A stretch of 64,000 bases of DNA, taken from positions 188,093,068-188,157,067 of the forward strand of contig CM076846.1 in assembly GCA_039519185.1 (NCBI GenBank), written 5' to 3'. This document shows, in pieces, positions 44,291 through 55,900 of the stretch. Below the pieces are notes generated by a model, which was not told the DNA's origin, did not search any database, and saw only the letters and a list, made by a program, of their open reading frames with translations. Each line of letters starts with the position of its first letter. Position 1 is the stretch's first letter. This stretch comes from Astragalus membranaceus. Taxonomy: Eukaryota; Streptophyta; Magnoliopsida; Fabales; Fabaceae. The position numbers and the translations under genes are program-made.

Positions 44291-45432
44291 GGTGGTTCTT
44301 GGGCTTCTTGGAGGAAGCAACGGGGCGATAAAAAACACCCATATATATTTATTATTTTAAACACACTCTCATAAAACAATATTGGCAAAATTTTTAAGAA
44401 CCAAAAATATATTTAACTCCTTGCATAAACAATTTTATTTCTCTAGTTCTGAAAGAAACTTAAAAATAGAATTTTATAAAAAGCTATTACAAAAATATTA
44501 TATTTCATTTTTTAGACGCACATATTTTTAAATAGATAATTTTTATACTTTTCAACAGGTCTATAAATTAAAAAAGAAGTCTAAAAAAATTCATAATGTC
44601 ATAGTAGATTATTTGTCTCCACCGTTGATTGTATTGACAATTTTCAACGACATGAAAATGTCGGCTCCCGAGTTTGAATACGCGTGTGTCTATTGGATAG
44701 TGTGTAGTATTTATTTGTCATTTCATTTAAACCGGCAACAAAAATAGATTATTTAGGAAACATTAATTGTAAGGGGAGAAGAAACAAAATGGTAATTGCA
44801 ATGAGAGGGGAGGGGGAGAGGAATTAAAAAATTTAATTTCTAAAAAATTTACACTAATATGCACTCGTTTTAGTGGTGTTTTAAAGCAAAAATTGGGTTT
44901 TAGGCCAAACACAAAAGTTGATGCGTATTATCTTACACCTAAAAACTAGCTAGGTGTAAATTAGTAAACACATTATTGGAAGGGAAATTTGGTTTTACAA
45001 TTTTGAAATTATCTATTAGCAAATAAAGTGTAAGTATATATCAAGCGAAGTGTGGAATCACAATCACAACCAGTTAATTGGTAATCTCATATGAAGTGTC
45101 AATAGTTGTATGGTTTAAATTTCTCCAAGGCTCAAGTCGGTCCAATGATCAAAGATTCTCGTCAAAAAATGGTGAGTGTGATGGTTGCGAAAAGAGAGGA
45201 ATGGTACATACCAAGAAGAAAAGGGGAAATGTGGTTTCATGGTAGGGGAAGCATATAAAACTCAAAGATGCGAGTTGCGAGAAATTAAATTGATTGAAAA
45301 GATAAAAGTAAAACTATATAAATTGCGAGGAAATTAGCGTGCACAAAGATAAATTTAATTTAAAAAAAATTAAAGTTTTTTGTTTTCTCAACAACAATAG
45401 TAACGCATATATTGAAATCCAAAAAAACAAAT
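44291..45432. other. AT-rich spacer, nothing recognised
   Basis: Between the LINE and the second Tat copy. No gene, inverted repeat or tandem array found by reading. Confidence 0.4.
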
Positions 45433-45597
45433 TGTTATGGTAAAAAGTAAAAGATCTCAACAATATTTACACCCCCCTGCAAGGCCCAATAACAAACAGG
45501 CCCATAGCCAGAAAATCTAGCCCAATCGACCAACGACTCAAATAACTCGACGAGATCTGATGGCTCAAGATCGTCAGAGCATACATCACACAAACTC

Positions 45598-45605
45598 TAT
45601 AAATA
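45598..45605 (+). promoter_or_regulatory. TATA box in the second Tat LTR
   Basis: TATAAATA on plus, about 290 bp before the LTR end. Confidence 0.55.
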
Positions 45606-45714
45606 CCACATTCAATACTCATAAATGTAGGTAATTTTTCTCCAACCACCACATATTTACTCAAACACTGACTTGAGCTTCGGAGTGTTATTGCAGGTAC
45701 AACACCGCCACGTC

Positions 45715-45819
45715 AAGATCGAACAAAGACCACCATCTCAAGATCGAACAAAGACCACCATCTCAAGATCGAACAAAGACCACTATCCCAAAATCGAACA
45801 AGGCCGTCACTTTAAGATC
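45715..45819 (+). repeat. Four 25-bp tandem units in the Tat LTR
   Basis: Units start at 45,715, 45,740, 45,765 and 45,790 with AAGATCGAACAAAGACC; the fourth is diverged (AAAATCGAACAAGGCC). They lie after the TATA box, so they are likely transcribed. Confidence 0.85.
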
Positions 45820-45894
45820 GCCACATTATCAAGGATAAAACACCTACTAACTACTTCGATCTTATCATAAAGCTCGTAAGTACAGTACAGAACA

Positions 45895-45911
45895 TTAGCG
45901 ACCACAGTGGG
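45895..45911 (+). other. Primer-binding site of the second Tat copy
   Basis: TTAGCGACCACAGTGGG immediately after the LTR end, matching the position and core (GACCACAGTG) of the site in the minus-strand copy at 33,923-33,942. Confidence 0.55.
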
Positions 45912-45954
45912 AGGTCCAAACACTCTAGTTCCTCTCTCATTTCCTTGATACTCA

Positions 45955-47300
45955 ATGGCACCTAAACTCCGTTCAAAACCGGTCAGTTTTGTTGTCGGAC
46001 CCATTTTGGAACCGGTCGTACCCGGGCTTCAGCCTCAACAAACTTCTGAAGGCCATGTTCAAAGCTTGACCAATTCCGCCCAAGCACGTCTTCAATGCCC
46101 CAATCCAAACCTTGCCCAAGTACAAATGAGCCCCGGCGGGACCGATTTACCACCTCCCCCTCTGTTACTTCCGGGCCTAACCGATGCTGTTCAACAGCTC
46201 GTCCAATTGCTGGCCAGACAGGAGGTAGTAAACCAAGAAAGAAGCACCCGTTTCACTGGCCTCGAGGCTGAGGTAGCAAGGCTCCAGGCACGAGATATTT
46301 CGGACCAGGAATCACCAGAACCGAACTCCCTTTTAAGAAGAAATCTGATTCTAAAGAGACATCGATCTCCACCAAGGAGAAGGTTCTATCATCGGTCTCC
46401 CCCCGCCATCACCGAGGGAATGGTTCCCGTTCTCCTCCGGCTCGACAATTAGACGATCTCGAAGATCCACATAATTATCCTCGCCATCACCGAGGGAATG
46501 GTTCCCGTTCTCCTCCGGCTCGACAGTATAACGATCTGGAAGATCCAGCAAATTATCACCGCCCTCGTTTATTTTTGGCTTCTACGTCACCATATCGATG
46601 GTCAAGAAGCCGGGAAAACGACTATCCCGATCATCATCACCTGACTCAGGCTCAACCACGGCCATTGCTAACCAAGCGCAAAGGCCCGTTCACAACGAGC
46701 ATCGACAACTTCAGAGTTCTGAGGTATCTCGAAAAACCTCCTGGAGGTCTGAAAATATATGATGAAACCGGCGACCCTGATAGGCACCTCGACCAATTCG
46801 ACACAAGCATGCAATACAGAAATGTACCAATGGAGATGAAGTGTCGAATCTTTCCATTAACACTCGACAAAGTGGCATCAGAATGGTTCAGGACTTTAAG
46901 ATCAAACACTATCTCCTCTTGGGACCAATTAGCAAAGCTCTTTTCAATACACTTTGCCCATTCCAAAAGTAAACCCAAAAACAAAAACGTATTAATGTCC
47001 GTAGTACAGCTGGTGAACGAGCCCCTCAGAGAATACGTAGAAAGATTCAACTCTGAAGCTCTCCAAGTTCGAGAACTGGACGACGCTTTCTGAATTTTCT
47101 TCATGGCGCAGAGCCTACTTCCTGGAAGTCCTTTCAAAAGACATATCAACACTTGGGAACCAAGCACCCTGCAGGAGTTCCTCCAGCTATCCCAGTGTTT
47201 TATCAACGAAGAGGAGAACGCCAAGATCGGGAAAATGTCATCACAACCTGAACCATCAAGACCTCGCCAGGAAAAATACCACAGAGGAAACGATAACTGA
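45955..47300 (+). pseudogene. Tat gag
   Basis: Starts with MAPKLRSKPVSF at 45,955. A frame stop at 46,452 follows a roughly 76-bp tandem duplication (about 46,407-46,482 and 46,483-46,558), which repeats a basic Arg/Ser/Pro stretch. The gag core follows at 46,575-47,093 (YDETGDPDRHLDQFDTSMQY; SWDQLAKLFSIHFAHSKSKP; REYVERFNSEALQV), then a stop near 47,091 and a further gag piece at 47,103-47,300. Gag would form the particle that packages the element RNA; this one is broken. Confidence 0.82.
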
Positions 47301-47372
47301 GGAAACAGGGATCCCCGACCTCCTCGGAATTGTCACCAGGTCTACACAGAACTCAACGTCTCCAACGCCCAA

Positions 47373-47930
47373 TTGTTGGGGGAATGTTGGAACGTCGAGT
47401 TCAAAGACGTCAGAACACCCAAACCTCTACCTCACCGACCTGGGCAAAAGACTAACAAATACTGCAGATACTACAGAAGCAATGATCATGACACGAACCA
47501 CTGCAATGCTTTAAATGACGACATTAAAGACTTGATCAAACGAGGAAAATTGTCTGGTTATGTCAAAAAGCCCGGAGCACCCACCGGCGAGGTTAAAGAA
47601 GAGCGAGAAGATGAGGTGCAAAGAAAAAGGGGTAAGCAGAAAGCCAGTTCCGATGATGAAGAGCAAGATTATAGAAGGTCGAAAGCTCACTCAGTCATAT
47701 TGATGATCACAGGAGGATTTGAGCATGAAGGATCCGGAAAATCAATGAAACGAAAGTGGAAAGACTTATTGAACGTAGCTTCAACATCGGCACCCCATCC
47801 ACTTCACATCGCCTCCGTTATCTTTTAGTGACGAAGATCTTATGGACGGGAAACCCAACAAACACGTCCCCTTCATAGTCTCGGTGATCATAGCCAACAA
47901 AGAAGTAAGGAGAATATTGGTAGACCAAGG
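47373..47930 (+). pseudogene. Tat gag zinc region and protease N-terminal half (interrupted)
   Basis: Open frame 47,373-47,828 contains a zinc-knuckle-like region (KYCRYYRSNDHDTNHC) and an acidic/basic linker. After a frame change near 47,825 the protease starts (VPFIVSVIIANKEVRRILV) and reaches the catalytic DQG at 47,922-47,930, where the Ogre-derived element is inserted after CAAGG. The remainder resumes at 62,023. Confidence 0.82.
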
Positions 47931-48285
47931 TGTTGCGCCAGAAAAAGTCCCCGAGGGAGAACCTTCCTCGTTCACAACTTTTCCTAAGACAATGAAGCCG
48001 CCACCAATATTTATTAAGGAAAATATTAGGAAAACCTTTTTTGGAAAGCGATTGGTCTTGCGAAACTAGAGAATAGGGCTCGGGGGTCGGTTACGCGCAG
48101 GGAAGGTGTTAGCACCCCATACGTCCTCTCTACTGAGAGGGAACCTTTAATTAAATGTGTGGTTTTAGTGTGTTGACTTGAAAATACTTAATTTTGCCTC
48201 TCTACTTCTTATTGAAAAAAATCTTAATGAAAACCTTTTATTATAAAAAAAAGGGGAAAGATGGTTTTTTTAGAAAAATGCTTGA

Positions 48286-48344
48286 CGGGACATGGCCCGC
48301 TCCTACGTATCTCCCGGTGCGATGGAGAACTCAAAGCTACGTAG
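48286..48344 (-). repeat. Two-stem module with CTACGTA/TACGTAG, copy 1 (3' LTR)
   Basis: Small stem CGGG/CCCG (48,286-48,299), then long stem CTACGTA (48,303)/TACGTAG (48,338) enclosing CTCC/GGAG. The same module is at 58,692-58,750 in the 5' LTR. Confidence 0.75.
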
Positions 48345-48423
48345 TTCTTCTTTGTCTTTTTGAAAAGTTTTTGTTTTTTATCTTTTTTTAGTGAGTTTTT
48401 GAAATAGGACGAGCATTAGCGAA

Positions 48424-49257
48424 TGATTAAACTAGCAGAGGCTATGATGAATCACCACTAAATACTCAAAAAGAGAGTTGTACCGCTAGTCAAACGAACA
48501 ACGGTTCTGATGGACTATCAATAACAACCCGTTTTTATTATCTTTTTTGAAAGTGATTTTCGAAAGAGATTGATTTGCACGATGATCAAACTAACAAAGG
48601 TTATGATGGATCATCATTTATTATTCTTTTGGGAAAAAGACATCGCCACCAATGGCTAGTCGAACAAAGGTTCTGGTTAGCCACTAGCGACGATGGGTTG
48701 AAAATGATTTTAGAAAGGAAAAGGTTTTTTTGTTCTGAAAATGATCTTGGTTTGCAAAAGTGATTCTTTTTCGTTATGAAAATAACTCTTTTCTTTTGTT
48801 ATGCAAATGCTAAACTTTTTATGATTGCGCTTGACGAGAATGTGACTCGCTCCTACGTATCCCAAATGGGAATCAAAGCGACGTAGTTCTAACGAGCCTT
48901 GAAAATGAAAGTCTTTTTGCTTTGGTTTTGAAAAGTGGAGGGCGTTCATAATGATCAAACTAACAAAGGTTATGGGTGACCATTACTAGAACCCACTTAA
49001 GTGCATGTAGAAATCTCCTTTGAAAAATGAAAGCCTCCATGATGACCAAACTAACAAAGGTTATGGGTGGCCATCACTAGCACTTGCTATGACTTCGATG
49101 CTTAGGAAAATATCTTTTGAAATCGAAAGCGTTCATGATAATCAAACTAACGAAGGTTATGGGTGATTATCACTAGTAGCTTATGCATATGAAAACATCT
49201 TTTTTGAAACTTAGGCTCTTAGGACAATCAAACTAACAAAGGTTATGGGTGATTGTC
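48424..49257 (-). repeat. Cluster of eight structured hairpin repeats in the 3' LTR
   Basis: Eight units start at 48,424, 48,487, 48,581, 48,653, 48,949, 49,040, 49,136 and 49,223. Each has an outer stem of 5-8 bp, an inner 4-bp stem with a 4-base loop (usually AAAG), and fixed linkers (AAAC on one side and TGATGG or TGGGT on the other, in plus orientation). Stem sequences differ between units but remain complementary. Confidence 0.85.
48835..48886 (-). repeat. Two-stem module, copy 2 (3' LTR)
   Basis: Small stem CGAG/CTCG, then CTACGT/ACGTAG enclosing CCC/GGG. Same module at 59,241-59,292 in the 5' LTR. Confidence 0.75.
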
Positions 49258-51616
49258 ACTAATTACCATTTTCATGCTAAACTATTTAGAAAAGAAAACA
49301 ACGAATGCAAAAAGATTTGGAGATTCAAGCGTGGCACAATCATTGAAATCGAATCCTTAGGCAAACAACAACATGGTCATAACTTGCAATTAATCTCATT
49401 TGAATTCTTGAGCAAACACTAGCCTAGACTACACATATTAAACCACAACACATAAATAGGCAAAGAAGGAACTTGAATTGGGCATTAAGCAAAAATGCAA
49501 GAGTGGGCAAGATTAAACCTAAATGCACATCTAGTGGAAGATGCTAGGCGAGAACCATACTCAAATATTTCTACAAAACGCAAGGGAATCTAAATGCACA
49601 TCTAGTGGAAGATGCAATGTGAGGAATGGGCCTATCTAAGTATTAATGATTCCACATGGGAGTAGACAAGGAAGTGGTAGGCACAAATGAATTCAAAAGA
49701 GTAGCCTCAAGCATGATCATTGGCAAACCCCAAACAAGCAAGTCATCTTAACAATCAAAACACCAAAGCATGTTGAATCACTTTGGTCAATCATCAACAC
49801 TTAAATTAGTGTGCGCAAGTGCACAAGTGTGAATCTTCTTGCCAATCATCAACTTAAACAACTAAAAGGGTTGAATCATATAGAACAATCCTCCTCACTT
49901 TAGGCAAGGTGCACTAGGCACAAGTGAGAATCATATTGCCTATCATCAACTTGGGACAATAAGCAAACATATAAAAACTCTATTTATTCTTCATGACTTG
50001 CGAAACCAATACATAGTCAAACCATAAATTTATTCATCAAACTCCCAAAATCAAGCAAGCAAAAGATACTAACAAGATTTAGGAACAATTAATCACATAA
50101 TCTAAACGCTAAAACCTCAAATCAACATTTATTCTCAAACTCTTTACTTTGTGCGAAATCTATGTGAGAAAAGAAATTTGCAAACCTAAACAAAGTATCT
50201 AAGCATGAAAACACTAAAATCAAATATCTACAACATGATTAAGCCCCATCAAGAAAAGAGAAACAACAAAATCAAATTAAAGCTAACTTTACTAGGATAT
50301 GCGAACCAAACAACACATGAAACAACAATTTTACTTCACAACAAATGCAAAAAAATCAACACAAAACAACATGACTCCATTTATTCAAGAGTGAGAGGCA
50401 CCTTAAACACCCAAGCCTCCCTAAGTGCTTGTCAATAGTGTTTAAGGCTCCTCTCACCAACAACAACAAGCTACATTTTAAACAAAATGACGATGATATG
50501 TGAAATGCAAAGTGAAGAGAAAAATGGGTTTTAATGCAAAAAGGTTGAAGATGATGCAAGGGTTTGAAAGTTTTTACCTCAAGTCCAAGCTAGAAAATGC
50601 AATGAGATGAAGAAAATAGAAACCAAATCAACAAGAACCTCCAAGGAACTTCAACTCCAACCCCAAAAAAAAAGCTTGATGAAAACCTTCCTTGATGATG
50701 ATGTTTTATCTTGAATGGAAAATGAAGAAGATATATGAAAGAGGGATGAGAATGAAGTGAGATGGTGGTGTTTGGGTGAAGAGGAAATCAAAAATGGATG
50801 AAGGAAGGGAGTGGGGAGGCCACGGTTTTGGGAGAGAAAAGGGGAGGTTTTTGGTGTGCTAGGGTTTTTTGGTGTAGGAGAAATGGGAAGGTTCCTTTGA
50901 GATGAAAGAAAAACAAGAGGAAGTGAGGGAGAGGAGAGGGGCTACGAATTTCTTGGTGCTTTTGGGGAGGAGAGGAGTGAGTTATCATTATTCAAATCCT
51001 TGGGAGGCCAAAGATCTAATGGGTTTAAGGTTGTGAGAGGGAAATAAAGAAATTAGTGTGTATTTAGTGGTGTAGAGAGAAAGAAGGTAAAAATATGTTG
51101 TGTATTGAATGTTATTGGATTCAAAGGTGTGCTTGTCATGATGAAAGGCTTTTTTGTGATGTGCACTTGATGGGGCTGAAGTGAAGGGCATGAGGGTGGA
51201 GTGAGGGAGGTTGTTTGCTTGTGAAATTGGTGCTTACTTTGGCCAAAAATGGATAAAAACAAAAAGCACCTAAAAGGAATTAGCCCTAATTCTAAAAATA
51301 CCATAAGCATCCAATATTATTTTGTTATTCATTTTTTTATTTTGATTTCAGATTCCTATTTTTAATTATACATATTTTTGAGCCTTTTTGAAAGTGAGAG
51401 AAAAAAAAAACCGTTATAATTGACCAAAATACCCTTTTTGGCGCTAAAACCCTAATTTGCCCGAAAAATGCGTTCCAACCCTAAAAACGATTTCAAGAAC
51501 CTTGGAATGCCTTCTAGGATCCGAAATGTAGTGCATAAGGCTCTTCGCTCTTCAATTTATTTATTTTTTGGGAAATTAGGGTTTTGACCTAAGCCGGACA
51601 AAATTGGGGTATGACA

Positions 51617-51629
51617 GCTGCCCCTCTTT
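51617..51629 (-). other. Polypurine tract of the Ogre-derived element
   Basis: On minus AAAGAGGGGCAGC directly before the 3' LTR start TGTCATACC. Confidence 0.75.
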
Positions 51630-51804
51630 ATTTGGATTTTACCAAGAAATATGAATTGCGCGAGACATATTTCGAAGGTAAAATAGAAATAAAGAATTCA
51701 GAAATTATACCAATTTTGTCCATTTGGAGAAACCCGAATTTCCCCTTTTTTTTGTTTTTTTTTTTGTTTTTGGAAAGATAGACACTTTCGTGTTGATGCG
51801 AAAA

Positions 51805-52036
51805 CAGTAAATGAACACTGACGTGCAGACAGAAAAGGTAAAATGGGCACTTGCGTGCAGGCAGAAAAGTAAAATGGGCACTTGGCGTGCAGACAGAAAA
51901 GGTAAAATGGGAACTTGGCATGCAGACAGAAAAGGTAAAATGGGCACTTGGCATGCAGACAGAAAAGGTAACATGGGCACTTGCGTGCATACAGAAAAGT
52001 AAAACGGGCACTTGGCGTGCAGAAAGCGGTAAATTG
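51805..52036. repeat. Tandem array, about seven units of 31-33 bp
   Basis: Units carry AAAATGGGCACTTGGC and TGCAGACAGAAAAGGT. Most units are 33 bp, so long open frames appear in several frames; these are repeat artefacts. The array lies just inside the 3' LTR and polypurine tract of the Ogre-derived element. Confidence 0.85.
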
Positions 52037-52383
52037 CCCAGGCTGCCTAAAACCTGTAATTCTTAAACGAACTCTTGACGAATCCGAGTTTGCACGTGGC
52101 TTTGAGGAGCACGCTTCCTGTTGGCCTTTTCGAGCGACCGGGGGGATCGTTATCAGCTCCGGAACTGATATACAGATCAATGCACGGCGTCCACTGTATC
52201 TTAGGCTTGATACAACTATTCCGTTGAACCTCACATGGGGCTGCGGTCCATCGTGTTGCTCGTACACGATGTGAGACCTGGGCAGAAGGGAGCGATGATC
52301 TCTGTGCTCCAATCCGCAATGCGCGCTTGAGCGCTCTCTTTTTTTTCTTTCTTTCTTTTCTATTTCTCTCTTTTCTTTTTTCT

Positions 52384-52973
52384 TTCTGAACTCCCCACTT
52401 GGGGGAGTATTTTCTGGAATCTGGGGGCGAGGGCTAACACCGAAGTGCTCATCCTCTCTTTGTACCTGTAGCTGAAAATGAACAAATGCATGCAATGCAA
52501 ACGCCATGATTGCTGTTTTCTTTTTTCTTATGATGAATGATGAGTTTCTTATTTCCTTTGTCTATGTCGGATGAATGCATGATCTTCTACTGTTCTTATA
52601 TGCTTGATGAATGCAATGATTTTCCTTTTCTTCTCTTGTTTGTACGCAATGCATGATTTTCTTTTTCTTTTGCTTATGTCTGATGAATGCATGATTTTCT
52701 CCTGTTCTTATATGTCTTTTTCTCTTTCTCTAGCTTCTCTTCTTTCTTTTTCTTTCTTTTCTTTTCTTTTCTCTTTTCTTTTCTTTTTGTTTCTCTCTTT
52801 CTTTTCTTTTCTTTTCTGTTTCTTTTTTTCTTCTGAACTCTCCCAACTTGGGGGAGCATTTTCTGGAATATGGGGCGAGGGCTAACACCGAAGTGCCCAT
52901 CCTCTCTTTGTACCTGCAGCTGAAAATGAACAAATGCATGCAATGCAAATGTCATGATTGCTGTTTTCTTTTG
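52384..52973. repeat. Direct duplication of about 142 bp, 447 bp apart
   Basis: Copies at 52,384-52,525 and 52,831-52,973 share TTCTGAACTC, then ACTTGGGGGAG, GGGCGAGGGCTAACACCGAA and TGAAAATGAACAAATGCATG. Both are preceded by long CT-rich stretches. Confidence 0.85.
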
Positions 52974-55900
52974 CAAACGTCTGAATTTCTTTTTTTTGTC
53001 TTGCTCTTTTTATGAAGTGCTGGTATGAAAATGCAAAATTTTGGTATGTAATGCTCTTGCGTTTTGATGAAATGGCAGATGACATGCAATGGAAAACTTT
53101 TTCTTCTTTGCCTTTTTCTATGAAATGGGAATGCTATAAAATGATGAATAACATGAAATGATGAATGACATGGGATGTTTTAGCTTTCTTTTCTTCTATG
53201 AGATGCAAGTATTGATGTGATGCAACTGTATTGCTTTGATGTTTGAATGCAAATGTATGCGGTGATTGATGCTTTGATGAATGAAATGCTCCTGTTCTAA
53301 CTTCTGTTTGTTTCTTTTTGCTTCTTCTATGAAATGGAAACATTAATATGATGCAATGCTCTGATGTTTGATGCAATGATTCTTGTTATTTTTCTTTTAT
53401 GGAAATGCTAACGTTAATATGATGCATATGCACTGCTTTAATGTTTGATAATTGAATGACAAAGGAATGCTTGTGAAATGATGAATGATGTGGAATTCTG
53501 GATGACAAGGAATGTTTCTGTTCTTTTTGTCGCTTGTTTGGAGTTTGCAAGTGAGAGTCAACACCGGATGTGCTAATGAAAAAGCAATGAATGAAAAGAC
53601 ATGAAATGAGGATCGCCTGGGATCAAGGGAGTAGCTTTGAATTATGGACACAAAGGGTCTGTTTTATGGGTCAACATATGTCTGTATCGATCTAATGGTC
53701 TGAAGAATTTTGATGATGCAATGTGCATGCAATGATTAGTATCTTGTGGAATGGTGAATGACATGGAATGCTTTTGTGTTACTTTTGTGGTTTCTTTTCT
53801 TTGTTTTCTTTTTGCTTTCTTTGCTTTTTCTGTGAAATATCTGATGCAAAATGTAATGCTCTAGTAATGAATGGCATGAAATGATTTTGTTCTTTTCCTT
53901 TTTATGAAGTGCGAACATTAATATGATGCCAATGCAATGGAAAGATTTCTGCTTTTTCTGTGCAACTGACGTGGAACGCTTTTTCTTTTTGCTATGTGAT
54001 GAATGCACAAAATGTGAAGATGCAAATGTAATGCTTTGATGCATATGCTATAATGAATAGATTGAAATACCTAGATGCATGAGGTAAACATTTTTGTGAT
54101 GATGAGATGCGAGACTTTAAATGCAAGGACTTTGACCATTCTGTTGAAAAATTGAATTTGATTCAACCCCTGGTGTTCTCAAGGTTTTTATTTACAAACA
54201 ACCTCACTTGTGTTCTCCTTCTTTCCATGATGACTGAACTTTAGATATCACGTAAACAAACTTGTGTTCTCTCTTTTTGAAGCATTGTCTAGTAAGCATG
54301 CATAAGAGTGCAAATGTGAATGAATGAGTCAGTTAACTTGGAATTGGTTTAGGGCATGGACTTTTATAGCAAGTGAAGGAATGACAGACATGGTTATTGC
54401 CGAAGCTTATGAGGGACGAAGAGATACAAGATTGCCCCAATTCAGGTCTTTGACGAGTGAATAACTTGCCCCTGTCTAGTGGTGACAACAACTAGGGGTG
54501 TAGAAGATGATGAATTGGGAACGCTTCGGCTCTTGGGATGAAAGCTGGAATGAAATGGGTTTTGCTTCAACCCACAGAATTTGATGTTGCCCCAGTCATA
54601 ACAAGGATAAAGCTGCCCCAATTAGAATGACAAGGTCTTGTTTAGGATAGTGAGTTGGGAGATTGCCCCGGTGAGGTTTTTATGGGAATGAATGAGGTGA
54701 AGGAATGGGAATGCACTTGCCCCACTTTGGAATGACATTGACAACTGGAGTGACATGGGATGGGTATTGAACAGACTTTCCCAAGACTAGGGTGTGTGGG
54801 TGGTGAAGAGAATGCCCCAACTTTTGGGTCTGAGTGGTATTCTCAGTGCAAATCTTTGGTTCTCTACTGATGTCTTGACTTTTGGTGCGAAAGAATCCTT
54901 ATCTGGTGATCACTAAACCTTGTTTTAATGCATCTTGAGTGTGTTTTGGAGTGCAAGTCCCTCCTTTTTTATTTTGTCAGCTTTCTTTTTTTCTGACTGT
55001 TCGTTTTTGTTTCCTCAGTTCTCTTTTTTCTGAGGGTTTATTCTTTCTTGATCAGCTTTCTTTTTTCTGATCGTTTGTTTTTCTTTTGAGCAAACACATT
55101 GTACATAGATAAGCTTGTTCGTCCTAAGATTAGAATTTGAGAGAACAAAAGCAACCGGTCATTGATCGGAATGAACTTTTCGGGATTGTGGTGTTTTGTG
55201 GAGGAAGGAGGGTTAGGCTTAATGAAGTGTTTGAGGCTAATGGGAGGATGAGTTTTGTTTGGCGTTGATTGACGGTTAATGGTCTATGAGGAAGATGGTT
55301 ATGGGTTTGTTTGGGCTCTGTTAAAGCAAATTCGTGTCTCATGGTAGATTGACTAAGGGGTTTGATGTTGAGGCCAAAGGAAGTGATTGAAGGTTTATGG
55401 AACCAGGTGTTGGAATGATGAAGTGTTTGAAGGTTTATTTAGACAATGATCTCATGTATTTTCTGGTAACGTGTACCAGCTCACCACTTACATTTCTTTT
55501 GTATTTCCTTTTGTTTTGGGATTTTCATTTTTGAATCCCCCTTTTTTTTATTTTCTCTTTTCCCCCCCCCCCCTTTTTATTTTTTTTTTGTTTTATGATT
55601 CTTTTCCTTCTTTGACTCGGGTGAGCTGATAAAAAGTGATGCACTGTTTTTTTATTTGGGGTGATCCTTATCTAGGGTGATTTTGGATTTTGGTTTTTCT
55701 TGGCTCAAGGTGGGTAGGAAAGGGACTTTCTGGGATTTTGGGGTTTTTGAGGAGATGGCCAAACTTCATTTCAAATCCCGATTGCTTATTTCTATAAGAC
55801 TTAACTTTAGAACAATAATTTATCTATCTTCATGTGTTTGCTCTTTTTTCCCTTTTTTTTGCCCTAATTTTTGCCTGGACCGCTCTTTGCGAGTTTTCAG

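Larger units (their letters stand above)
45433..45894 (+). repeat. 5' LTR of the second Tat copy
   Basis: Ends ACAGAACA directly before the primer site TTAGCGACCACAGTGGG. A TATA box (TATAAATA, 45,598-45,605) lies inside. The start at about 45,433 (TGTTATGG) is a guess from the TG rule. The downstream part contains four tandem units of 25 bp. Confidence 0.55.
47931..51616 (-). repeat. 3' LTR of the Ogre-derived element
   Basis: On minus starts TGTCATACCCCAATTTTGTC and ends GGCGCAACA. 3,686 bp. Its distal (R/U5-side) third contains the hairpin repeats described separately. Confidence 0.93.

Noticed and set aside
39038..44300. LINE target-site duplication
   Set aside because: Both flanks are AT-rich and several weak matches are possible; no convincing duplicate was found.
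48481..48520. Hammerhead-like ribozyme in the Ogre-derived LTR (TCTGATGG next to a stem)
   Set aside because: The CUGANGA and GAAA core motifs are not present in the right order, and other units have TATGATGG or TATGGGTG instead. The units are better described as simple two-stem hairpins.
48424..49257. CRISPR-like array because of regularly repeated units
   Set aside because: Units are irregularly spaced, degenerate, part of a plant LTR and duplicated in both LTRs; no cas genes; eukaryotic context.
51698..52507. 269-codon minus-strand open frame
   Set aside because: Largely produced by the 33-bp tandem array and low-complexity sequence; no recognisable domain.
52604..52976. Open frames rich in Phe/Ser or Lys/Glu on both strands
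   Set aside because: CT-rich low complexity gives long frames in several registers; no coding evidence.
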